Source of the DNA: Polaribacter sp. IC073
Lineage (GTDB): Bacteria; Bacteroidota; Bacteroidia; Flavobacteriales; Flavobacteriaceae
Assembly (NCBI RefSeq): GCF_007997075.1
Contig: NZ_VORS01000002.1
Location: forward strand, 434,001-498,000
Reading direction: 5' to 3'
DNA: 64,000 bases
Shown here: positions 42,829 to 50,397 of the stretch, piece by piece
Position numbering within the stretch: the stretch's first letter is position 1
Layout of the letters: each line of letters starts with the position of its first letter
Translations under genes and position numbers: made by a program
Notes under the pieces: generated by a model
Database searches by the model: none
The model's input: only the letters and a program-made list of their open reading frames with translations
What the model was told of the DNA's origin: nothing

Positions 42829-43884
42829 CTAAATATTAGACGCTAACCAATCTCCTACTTCTTTTGTACCGTAAGATTTTCCTCCATCGGCTAAATCTTC
42901 TGTAACAATTCCTTTATTTAAAGCATTGTTTACAGCATCTCTAATTGCTTGTCCTTCTTCTTGTAAACCAAAGTTTTCGAACATCATTGCTGCAGATAAA
43001 ACAGTTGCCATTGGGTTTGCAATATTTAAACCTGTTGCTTGTGGGTACGAACCGTGAATTGGCTCAAATAAACCAATTGTAGAACCTAAAGAAGCACTTG
43101 GCATTAAGCCCATAGAGCCAGATATAACAGAAGCTTCATCGGTTAAAATGTCTCCAAATAGGTTTTCAGTAATTAATACATCATAAGAATTTGGCCATTG
43201 TACCAAACGCATGGCAACTGCATCTACAAACTCATAAGAAACTGCAACCTCCGGATAATCTTTCTCCATAGCTTGTACTGTTTCTCTCCATAATCTAGAT
43301 GTTTCTAAAACATTTGCTTTATCTACACAACATAATTTCTTAGAACGGGTCATTGCCAATTCAAAACCTTTTTTAGCCAAGCGTTGTACCTCTGCTCTTG
43401 TATACACACAATTATCGAAAGCAGTTTCTCCTCCGTCTCTTCTCCCCTTTTCACCAAAGTAAATTCCACCTGTTAATTCTCGTAAAAAAACCAAATCTGT
43501 CCCTTCAATACGTTCTCTTTTTAAAGGTGATTTATCTAACAAAGAAGGAAAGGTAAATGTTGGTCTTACATTTGCAAATAAGCCTAACTTCTTACGCATT
43601 TTTAACAATCCTTGTTCTGGTCTTACTTTTGCAGAAGGATCATTATCATATTTTGGATGCCCAATTGCACCAAATAATACAGCATCTGAAGCCATACAAA
43701 TAGCATGGGTTTCATCTGGATAAGGTTCTCCAACGGCATCAATTGCAGCCGCACCTGTTAAAGCTGGTTTCCAAGTAATTTCATGGTTGAATTTTTTAGC
43801 TATTGCGTCCGATACTTTTAAGGCTTGGTCTATTACTTCTGGTCCAATTCCATCTCCTGCTAATACTGCGATATTTAATTTCAT
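42829..43884 (-). CDS. leuB: 3-isopropylmalate dehydrogenase
   Basis: Third enzyme of leucine synthesis: NAD-dependent oxidation and decarboxylation of 3-isopropylmalate. The 351-residue protein shows AVLAGDGIGPEVIDQALKV, VFLRELTGGIYFGEKGRRDG, the Tyr/Lys region CVYTRAEVQR, and the metal and substrate signature NLFGDILTDEASVISGSMGL then MPSA. FEPIHGSYPQATGLNIANPM is the NAD-binding block. Length is normal. It is the last gene of the cluster, 95 bases after leuA; two dispersed repeat pieces lie in that gap. Confidence 0.97.
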   Translation of the reverse strand: MKLNIAVLAGDGIGPEVIDQALKVSDAIAKKFNHEITWKPALTGAAAIDAVGEPYPDETHAICMASDAVLFGAIGHPKYDNDPSAKVRPEQGLLKMRKKLGLFANVRPTFTFPSLLDKSPLKRERIEGTDLVFLRELTGGIYFGEKGRRDGGETAFDNCVYTRAEVQRLAKKGFELAMTRSKKLCCVDKANVLETSRLWRETVQAMEKDYPEVAVSYEFVDAVAMRLVQWPNSYDVLITENLFGDILTDEASVISGSMGLMPSASLGSTIGLFEPIHGSYPQATGLNIANPMATVLSAAMMFENFGLQEEGQAIRDAVNNALNKGIVTEDLADGGKSYGTKEVGDWLASNI

Positions 43885-43898
43885 ATGTTTGTTTTTTT

Positions 43899-43923
43899 GT
43901 CATTGCGATGCACGAAGCAATCT
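43899..43923. repeat. Dispersed repeat, GATTGCTTCG...CGCAATGAC family, inverted copy
   Basis: GTCATTGCGATGCACGAAGC then AATCT is the reverse complement of the element at 4415. It lies between leuA and leuB, followed about 40 bases later by a piece of the TTCGAAATGA family. Confidence 0.75.
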
Positions 43924-43979
43924 CTTTATTAATTTAAAAGATTATTTAAGTTATGCGTCCTTCGAAATGATAGGGTGTA

Positions 43980-45506
43980 CTATATTATATTCAACATTTT
44001 TTCTGTGGCTTTAATTGCAGATACTGTTTGATCTGAATCTAAACCACGTGTTATAAATTCTTTTTCTTCTAGTTTCCAGGTAATGATTGTTTCACACAAG
44101 GCATCAGAATTACTTCCTGGCGGAATTCTTACTCCATAATCAATTAATGCCGGTAACTCTTTTTTACTGTACTTTTTATAAAGCTTTCTTAATGCATTTA
44201 TAAAAGCATCAAATTGTCCGTCTCCTTGTGCATGTTCCTCATAAATAACCCCTTCCACCTTTAGTTTTATAGTGGTAGACGGTTGTAATCCTTTAGAATG
44301 TGTTAACACATAATTTTCTACAACAACACGTTTTTCAATGTTGTTACTGTCTAAAACATCAGAAATAATATAAGGTAAGTCTTCTTGAGAAACCACTTCC
44401 TTTTTATCTCCTAGTTCTATAATTCTTTGGGTAACTTTCTTTAAATCTTCATCATTTAAACTCAGTCCTAAATCTTGTAAGTTTTTCTGAATATTTGCTT
44501 TTCCAGAAGTTTTACCGAGTGCATATTTCCGTTTTCTACCGAAACGCTCTGGCATTAAATCGTTAAAATAGAGGTTGTTTTTATGATCTCCGTCTGCGTG
44601 AATTCCGGCAGTTTGGGTAAAAACATTGGCCCCAACAACGGGTTTATTTACAGGAATGCGAAAACCTGAAAATGTTTCTACCAACTTACTGACTTTATTT
44701 AGCGCTTTTTCATTTACAGTGATTTTTACATTGGTTAAAAAATCATTAATTACCGCAATTACACTTGCCATTGGTGCATTTCCTGCACGTTCTCCCATTC
44801 CGTTAATGGTTAAATGCAATCCGTTTGCACCTGCTTTAACAGCTTCCATTACATTGGCAACACCTAAATCATAATCATTATGACCATGAAAATCGATATG
44901 AATTGAAGGGAATTTCTGATGAACTTCACTAATAAAATTAAAAGTTTCATCCGGAGTTAAAACCCCTAAAGTATCTGGTAACAATACGCGTTCTACGTTT
45001 TGTGTTGTTAAGAAGTCTAAGTATTCAAAAACGTAATCTTTAGAATTCCGCATTCCGTTAGACCAATCTTCTAAATAGACATTTGTTTTAATATTGTGTT
45101 TAGCAGCCAACTCAATGGTTGCCTTGATGTCTGCAAAATGTTGTGCTGGTGTTTTTTTTAGCTGATGTGTTAAGTGATTTAAAGAACCTTTGGTTAGTAA
45201 ATTCTGTACTTTTGCACCAGAAGTTAGCATCCAGTCGATAGATTTTCCTCCATCAACAAACGTTAACACTTCTATTTTATCTAAACAATTGTTGTCTGAA
45301 GCCCAGGAAGTTATTTTTTTAACTGCTTCTAACTCTCCTTCAGAAACTCTGGCAGAAGCTATCTCTAGTCGATCTACTTCTAACTCTTCTAATAATAACT
45401 TTGCGATCGTTAATTTTTCTGAAACTGAAAACGACACTCCAGATGTTTGTTCTCCATCCCGAAGTGTCGTATCCATTATTTCAATCTTTCTTCTTACCAT
45501 TTTCAT
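43980..45506 (-). CDS. leuA: 2-isopropylmalate synthase (LeuA2-type)
   Basis: First committed enzyme of leucine synthesis, joining acetyl-CoA and 2-oxoisovalerate. The 508-residue protein has the catalytic IMDTTLRDGEQTSGVSFSVS, the metal His pair in HIDFHGHNDYDLGVANVMEA then AGANGLHLTINGMGERAGNA, and GKTSGKANIQKNLQDLG. The C-terminal regulatory domain runs from about 380 to 500. The group is close to citramalate synthases, so use of pyruvate is possible, but the position beside leuB, leuD and leuC supports isopropylmalate. The start could also be Met 3. Confidence 0.92.
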   Translation of the reverse strand: MKMVRRKIEIMDTTLRDGEQTSGVSFSVSEKLTIAKLLLEELEVDRLEIASARVSEGELEAVKKITSWASDNNCLDKIEVLTFVDGGKSIDWMLTSGAKVQNLLTKGSLNHLTHQLKKTPAQHFADIKATIELAAKHNIKTNVYLEDWSNGMRNSKDYVFEYLDFLTTQNVERVLLPDTLGVLTPDETFNFISEVHQKFPSIHIDFHGHNDYDLGVANVMEAVKAGANGLHLTINGMGERAGNAPMASVIAVINDFLTNVKITVNEKALNKVSKLVETFSGFRIPVNKPVVGANVFTQTAGIHADGDHKNNLYFNDLMPERFGRKRKYALGKTSGKANIQKNLQDLGLSLNDEDLKKVTQRIIELGDKKEVVSQEDLPYIISDVLDSNNIEKRVVVENYVLTHSKGLQPSTTIKLKVEGVIYEEHAQGDGQFDAFINALRKLYKKYSKKELPALIDYGVRIPPGSNSDALCETIITWKLEEKEFITRGLDSDQTVSAIKATEKMLNII

Positions 45507-45521
45507 CTAATAATTAATAAT

Positions 45522-45845
45522 CTACTTTATGAATCCAAAATAAAAAAACTTGCCAATTGTCAATACAAGAATAACAATAGCCATTATATTTTCTTCTATT
45601 TTATGTTCATTTTCAGAACTTTTAGAAGTTATAATTAATGATACTATAGAACCTAAAATAAGACCTAGATAAATATCATAATCAAAAAAAATCCATACAG
45701 TAACTATTGGAATGCCAATTAGAATTGGCAAAGAATTAGAATTATTTCCATTAATTGATGATGAAGCTATTTTAATTCCAACAATTGTTACAATTAAAGT
45801 AATTGCAAATTGAATGAAGTCGCCAAAAGAATCTAAAATATCCAT
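45522..45845 (-). CDS. Small hypothetical membrane protein inside the leu cluster
   Basis: The 107-residue protein has three or four membrane helices: FAITLIVTIVGIKIA (about 13-27), ILIGIPIVTVWIFF (41-54), LGLILGSIVSLII (60-72) and IMAIVILVLTIGKFFYFGF (87-105). There is a short charged loop SSENEHKIEE. It has no leucine-pathway motif and no recognised family. It lies 15 bases before leuA and 21 bases after leuD on the same strand, so it will be co-transcribed with them. It may be a recent insertion into the cluster. Confidence 0.7.
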   Translation of the reverse strand: MDILDSFGDFIQFAITLIVTIVGIKIASSSINGNNSNSLPILIGIPIVTVWIFFDYDIYLGLILGSIVSLIITSKSSENEHKIEENIMAIVILVLTIGKFFYFGFIK

Positions 45846-45866
45846 ACATCAATTTAAAAATAGTTT

Positions 45867-46466
45867 TTAAAATGGTCTTGTTTTAGCAAATTCTGTAATC
45901 TCGTTTTCGATGTTTTTTAAGTAATCAATATCATCAAAACCATTCAACATATTGTCTTTTTTGTACGTATTAATTACAAAAAATTCAGATTCACCTGTTG
46001 CAACTAACGTTACTGTTTGGTTTGGTAAATCAACTTTAATTTCTGATTTAGGATCTGCCATAATTGCTGCAAATAAAGTATCTGCAAATTCAGCGGAAAC
46101 CTGCACAGGTAAAACGCCTACGTTTAAACAGTTATTCTTAAAAATATCTGCAAATGCTGATGAAATTACACAACGCAACCCGAAATCATACACAGACCAA
46201 GCTGCGTGCTCTCTAGAAGAGCCAGAACCAAAATTTCTACCACCAACTAATATTTTAGAACCTGCATAGATTTCTTTGTTTAAAGGAAAATCTGCTTTTG
46301 GTGTTCCGTCTTGGTTGTATCTCCAATCACGAAAAAAGTTGACATCAAAATCTACACGCTCTGTTGCTTTTAAGAAACGAGCAGGAATTATTTGATCTGT
46401 ATCTACATTCTCTATTGGTAATGGATATGCTGTACTGGTTAATACATTAAATTTATCGTAAGCCAT
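45867..46466 (-). CDS. leuD: 3-isopropylmalate dehydratase small subunit
   Basis: LeuD pairs with LeuC to isomerise 2- to 3-isopropylmalate. The 199-residue protein shows NVDTDQIIPARFLK, the swivel-domain loop ILVGGRNFGSGSSREHAAWS, VISSAFADIFKNNCLNVGVL, and the C-terminal NGFDDIDYLKNIENEI. Length matches the family. In the cluster order it follows leuC, separated by the dead four-helix gene. Confidence 0.97.
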   Translation of the reverse strand: MAYDKFNVLTSTAYPLPIENVDTDQIIPARFLKATERVDFDVNFFRDWRYNQDGTPKADFPLNKEIYAGSKILVGGRNFGSGSSREHAAWSVYDFGLRCVISSAFADIFKNNCLNVGVLPVQVSAEFADTLFAAIMADPKSEIKVDLPNQTVTLVATGESEFFVINTYKKDNMLNGFDDIDYLKNIENEITEFAKTRPF

Positions 46467-46477
46467 GTTGTTTATTT

Positions 46478-46515
46478 AGCTTTTTGCTTTTCGCTGTTTG
46501 CCATTCGCTGATCAC
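46478..46515. repeat. Low-complexity degenerate repeat TTTGCTTTTCGC / TTTGCCATTCGC
   Basis: Short direct units of the form (T)TTGC(T/C)(T/A)TTCGC lie between leuD and the four-helix remnant. A related but inverted patch lies at 46903-46955. Confidence 0.5.
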
Positions 46516-46537
46516 TCTTGACTAACTACTAAAGCGG

Positions 46538-46883
46538 TTATTTTAATTTACTTATTAATCTGTTTAAACTTCTTTTTAATTGATTTACTTTTTCAATTAA
46601 CTTTTCTATTGATTCTAGTTCTACTAATTTTAAATCTTTTATCAAAATCAAAAAATATTCTAATTCTGTTGCCGATCCATTTGCGATTACTAAAAATTAT
46701 TTAAACTCTTTTTCTGATTCTCTTCCACATCCTTCTGCAATATTTACCAGGACGGAAGAAGAACATCTTCTCATCTGACTCGTTAATCCAAATAATTCTT
46801 CTTTAAGAAATTGTTTTGAAATTCTATAGACATGTAATCTCATGTCCTAACTCCCAAACTTGATATTTTCTAAAGTTTCTCAT
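46538..46883 (-). pseudogene. Decayed four-helix-bundle protein gene (23S rRNA IVS family)
   Basis: On the minus strand the gene starts at 46883 with MRNFRKYQVWELGHEIT, the standard opening of this family. It then shifts frame to LHVYRISKQFLKEELFGLTS, QMRRCSSSVLVNIAEGCGRE, SEKEFK, a stop, FLVIANGSATELEYFLILIK, and KVNQLKRSLNRLISKLK with the original TAA at 46538-46540. One frameshift (with loss of some residues) and one in-frame stop kill it. Members of the family often sit as hitch-hikers in biosynthetic operons. Here it lies between leuC and leuD. Confidence 0.88.
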
Positions 46884-46902
46884 ATTTATTTTGAAAGCCT
46901 TT

Positions 46903-46955
46903 CGTTTGTTAGCCTTTTGCAATTAGCTAAAAAGCCAACTCGCCAATAGCAAACG
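46903..46955. repeat. Inverted low-complexity element before the leuC stop
   Basis: CGTTTGTTAGC at one end and GCAAACG at the other, with internal TAGCTAAAAAGCC units. The ends can pair. It lies between leuC and the four-helix remnant. Confidence 0.5.
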
Positions 46956-46958
46956 TTG

Positions 46959-48359
46959 CTAGTCTACTAGCAATGTTCGTGGATCTGTAACCACCCCTTC
47001 AACCGCAGAAGCTGCAGCAACTAAAGGTGATGCCAATAATGTTCTAGAGCCTGGTCCTTGTCTTCCTTCGAAGTTTCTATTTGATGTAGAAACAGATAAT
47101 TTTCCTGAAGGAACTTTATCATCATTCATTGCCAAACATGCTGAACAACCAGGTTCTCTTAAAACAAAACCTGCGTCTGTAATAATTTTATCTAAACCTT
47201 CTGCTTTTATTTGATCTACTACCTTATGCGAACCCGGTACTAACCAAGCAGTAACATTGGGTGCTTTTTGTCTTCCTTCAACGATAGAACAAAAACCTCT
47301 AAAGTCTTCTATTCTACCATTTGTACAAGAACCTAAAAATACAAAGTCAATTTCTTTACCAATCATAGAATCGCCTTCATTAAAAGACATGTATCCTAAA
47401 GATTTTCTGTAGGTTTCTACGCCACCTTTTAAGCTTTCTGCTGTTGGAATCGATTTTGTTACGCCCATTCCCATTCCTGGGTTTGTTCCGTAGGTAATCA
47501 TTGGTTCAATATCGGAAGCATCGTACGTAAACTCTACGTCAAATTCTGCATCTTTTGCTGTATATAAAGTATCCCAATACTTCATCGCTTTGTCCCAAGC
47601 CGCTCCTTTCGGAGTTTGAGCACGTCCTTTAATATATTCGTACGTTTTTGCATCTGGTGCAATCATACCGCCACGTGCGCCCATCTCAATAGATAAATTA
47701 CACACCGTCATTCTACCTTCCATAGACATGTCACTAAAAACATCTCCTGCATACTCAACAAAATAACCTGTTGCACCAGAAGTTGTTTGTTTTGCAATAA
47801 TGTACAAAGCAACATCTTTAGGCGTTACACCCAAACCTAATTTTCCGTTTACATTGATACGCATCGATTTAGGTTTCGATTGCATAATACATTGTGTAGA
47901 CAAGACCATTTCTACTTCCGAAGTACCAATACCAAAGGCAATGGCACCAAAAGCACCATGAGTTGATGTGTGAGAATCTCCACAAACAATCGTTGCACCT
48001 GGTAATGTAATTCCGTTTTCTGGACCTACTACATGTACAATTCCGTTATTTTTATCTCCTAAACCCCAATGCGTAATGCCGTGTTTTTTAGCATTGTTTT
48101 CTAAAGCATCTAACTGATTTGCAGACAAAGGGTCTGCCACCGGTAAATGTTGATTTATGGTTGGTGTATTGTGATCTGCTGTTGCGAATGTACGCGCAGG
48201 ATATACAACACTGTTCCCTCTGCTTTCTAAACCTAAGAAAGCTACCGGACTTGTAACTTCGTGGATAAAATGACGGTCTATAAAAAACACATCTGGTCCG
48301 TCTTTAACTTGACGAACAACGTGTGAATCCCATACTTTGTCAAATAATGTATTTGCCAT
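46959..48359 (-). CDS. leuC: 3-isopropylmalate dehydratase large subunit
   Basis: LeuC carries the 4Fe-4S cluster of isopropylmalate isomerase. The 466-residue protein shows [20 protein letters not shown], the nucleophile region [20 protein letters not shown] then [16 protein letters not shown], and three cluster Cys in FLGSCTNGR and [11 protein letters not shown]. The final [20 protein letters not shown] is typical. Length is normal. It is the first gene of the leu cluster. Confidence 0.97.
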   Translation of the reverse strand: MANTLFDKVWDSHVVRQVKDGPDVFFIDRHFIHEVTSPVAFLGLESRGNSVVYPARTFATADHNTPTINQHLPVADPLSANQLDALENNAKKHGITHWGLGDKNNGIVHVVGPENGITLPGATIVCGDSHTSTHGAFGAIAFGIGTSEVEMVLSTQCIMQSKPKSMRINVNGKLGLGVTPKDVALYIIAKQTTSGATGYFVEYAGDVFSDMSMEGRMTVCNLSIEMGARGGMIAPDAKTYEYIKGRAQTPKGAAWDKAMKYWDTLYTAKDAEFDVEFTYDASDIEPMITYGTNPGMGMGVTKSIPTAESLKGGVETYRKSLGYMSFNEGDSMIGKEIDFVFLGSCTNGRIEDFRGFCSIVEGRQKAPNVTAWLVPGSHKVVDQIKAEGLDKIITDAGFVLREPGCSACLAMNDDKVPSGKLSVSTSNRNFEGRQGPGSRTLLASPLVAAASAVEGVVTDPRTLLVD

Positions 48360-48397
48360 TTGTTTGTTCTTTAATTATTCAAATTATAATCAGTTAC

Positions 48398-48405
48398 CAA
48401 AAATA
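48398..48405 (-). promoter_or_regulatory. Candidate -7 box of the leu cluster
   Basis: On the minus strand TATTTTTG, an exact TAnnTTTG match, 38 bases before the leuC ATG. No clear -33 element, leader peptide or T-box-like structure is visible upstream. Confidence 0.4.
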
Positions 48406-49311
48406 GGGTTTTAAAGTGTTTTGTTGTTGTTAAAATGTTTCTAGTATTATTTCTAACCGTTAAAGAAACTTTTATTTATTTGATTACTAGCAAAATACAT
48501 TGTTTTAGAATACGATGTCTATTCATTTTAGAAGTTGCTGCCAGTTCAAGATATTTCGTTTTTGGGCGAAGTTGTATCGAGCACTTTTGTTATATTATAA
48601 TATGATGAAAAAGTATTTTATTTAATTCAGTAAAAATATTTCCATATCGGATGATCCCCCAGTCTAGTCGAAAATAACATTTAGATACTTGTTGTTCTAT
48701 ATTCTTTGAGTTTTTACTTAAAATCATTAGAGTTAGTTTTAGTATTCTAAGTTTAGTAACTTCCTTGTGTAGTTACAAGCAAAAGCAATATTTTGAATGC
48801 ACTTCCTAATTTTATTTACTTTTAAAATAGTATTGCTGTTTATAACTTCAGACAAATATTTAGAAAAATAATCAGCATGCATTTGATAATTTAGTAGTTT
48901 TATAAATTGAATTCTTCCTTTTTATTATGAAGGAATTTCTAAATAAAAATTGAATAGTTTAAGTATATTTTCCTTGTATGGAAGAGATGAAATTAGGAAT
49001 ATTTATTTAACATTATTTTATTTTAATGTTATTGAGTTGATCAAAGGAAGATATATGACATAAAGAGTGAACATCCCTTTATGAGACGAAAATGAAAAGA
49101 TTTTTATTAATTGAACTCTAGGTTCTTAATCGCTTTAAAAAATTCATTATTCATTTCGGGTAACAATAATTATAAATCAACAGATTGCTTCGTTCCTCGC
49201 AATAATGGCTATCTTTAGTTCTATAAGAATCAATATTTAAAAGATTTACTAAAATAAAAACTTTATTTAATTCTCTTTCATTAATACCTTTATATAACTT
49301 CTGAAACAAAA
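48406..49311. other. Gene-poor stretch of about 900 bases
   Basis: No convincing gene. At 48538-48596 lies a diverged relative of the flavobacterial CAGTTCGAG...GTATCGAGAACT repeat, and at 49181-49208 a copy of the GATTGCTTCG repeat. A 47-codon minus-strand frame at 48739-48882 has a protein-like composition but no recognised family. The rest is AT-rich with a short imperfect hairpin near 48908-48942. Confidence 0.6.
49181..49208. repeat. Dispersed repeat, GATTGCTTCG...CTCGCAAT family, copy 2
   Basis: CAGATTGCTTCGTTCCTCGC then AATAATGG, the same element as at 4415 with a shorter centre. It lies 100 bases before the Nudix gene. Confidence 0.7.
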
Positions 49312-49719
49312 ATGAAAACTCCAAAAGAAATCGACAAAATAGCTTTTATAGAAATCAAAGAAGGAAAAATACTAAGCACAAAGTCTAAAGGAAAAATGAA
49401 ATATTACATTCCTGGAGGAAAACGTGAAAGCGGAGAAAGTGATGTACAAACCCTCACTAGAGAAATAGCAGAAGAACTAAGTGTTGCAATTACACCAAAT
49501 ACTACAGAATACATAGGAACATTTTCTGCACAATCAGATGGTGCAAAAGAAGGGATACAGGTTCTTATGACGTGCTACAAAGCAACATATACAGGCAACC
49601 TGAAAGCCAGTAGTGAAATTGAAGAAATACGTTGGTTAAACTACAGTAACCTCGATATTATTTCTGAAGTTGATAAAAAAATATTCTCATTTCTTCACGA
49701 AAAAGGAGAGTTGAAATAA
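49312..49719 (+). CDS. Nudix hydrolase, MutT-like
   Basis: The 135-residue protein has a Nudix box at about residues 35-57: GGKRESGESDVQTLTREIAE then ELSV, with the metal-binding Glu residues in place. The start of the domain (KIAFIEIKEGKILSTKSKGK) and the C-terminal SSEIEEIRWLNYSNLDIIS fit small NUDIX proteins that hydrolyse nucleoside diphosphate derivatives. Substrate unknown. It stands alone between a gene-poor region and a tandem repeat array. Confidence 0.88.
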   Translation: MKTPKEIDKIAFIEIKEGKILSTKSKGKMKYYIPGGKRESGESDVQTLTREIAEELSVAITPNTTEYIGTFSAQSDGAKEGIQVLMTCYKATYTGNLKASSEIEEIRWLNYSNLDIISEVDKKIFSFLHEKGELK

Positions 49720-49757
49720 ATAAAAGGTTGTTATTTAGAGATGTGTAGGAGAAGTCT

Positions 49758-50208
49758 TTGAGATTCCTAAATCGCTAAAAAGCTCCTTTTAGAATGACAT
49801 GCACACTCTAAATTTAAAGATAAATAAGATCTCTTTTGAATGTTGATGATAAGAAAACCTATTCTTTCGAACGATATAGCAGAAATACTCTTGAGATTCC
49901 TCAATCGCTAAAAAACTCATTTCGGAAAGACATGTACTCTCTAAATTTAAAAATAAATAATATCTCTTTTAAATTTTGATGATAAGAAAACCTATTCTTT
50001 CGAACGATATAGCAGAAATACTCTTGAGATTCCTCAATCGCTAAAAAAGCTCATTTCGAAAAGACATGCACTCTCTAAATTTAAAAATAAATAAGATCTC
50101 TTTTGAATGTTGATGATAAGAAAACCTATTCTTTCGAACGATATAGCAGAAATACTCTTGAGATTCCTCAATCGCTAAAAAAGCTCATTTCGGAATGACA
50201 TGCATACT
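49758..50208. repeat. Tandem array, 133-134 bp unit, about 3.4 copies
   Basis: Units begin with TTGAGATTCCT at 49758, 49891, 50024 and 50158, giving periods of 133, 133 and 134. Each unit contains TCAATCGCTAAAAA and a TTTCGGAATGACATG-like piece related to the dispersed TCATTTCGAAAG family. Then come CTCTAAATTTAAA and the highly conserved GATGATAAGAAAACCTATTC then TTTCGAACGATATAGCAG. The fourth unit stops after GACATGCATAC. Units differ by scattered substitutions. No ORF spans them. Confidence 0.93.
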
Positions 50209-50375
50209 TTTTATTGAATAGTTGGTTTTCTCCACAGCAGAATAAAATTATTGTTTTATAAATAGAGATTGCTTTTACTTTTACCTCGTGACAGATTATA
50301 GCCTAGAACTGTCATGTACTGGTTATTTTCGATTGATAAAACATGCTATAATACTTCAAAAAATTCTAATTAATG

Positions 50376-50383
50376 TATCTTTG
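50376..50383 (+). promoter_or_regulatory. Candidate -7 box of the PLP enzyme gene
   Basis: TATCTTTG, an exact TAnnTTTG match, 14 bases before the first ATG. The -33 element is not clear. Confidence 0.45.
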
Positions 50384-50397
50384 CTATCTATTAAAAA

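Noticed and set aside
49758..50208. CRISPR array
   Set aside because: The unit is 133 bases with similarity along its whole length and no unique spacers, and there are no cas genes.
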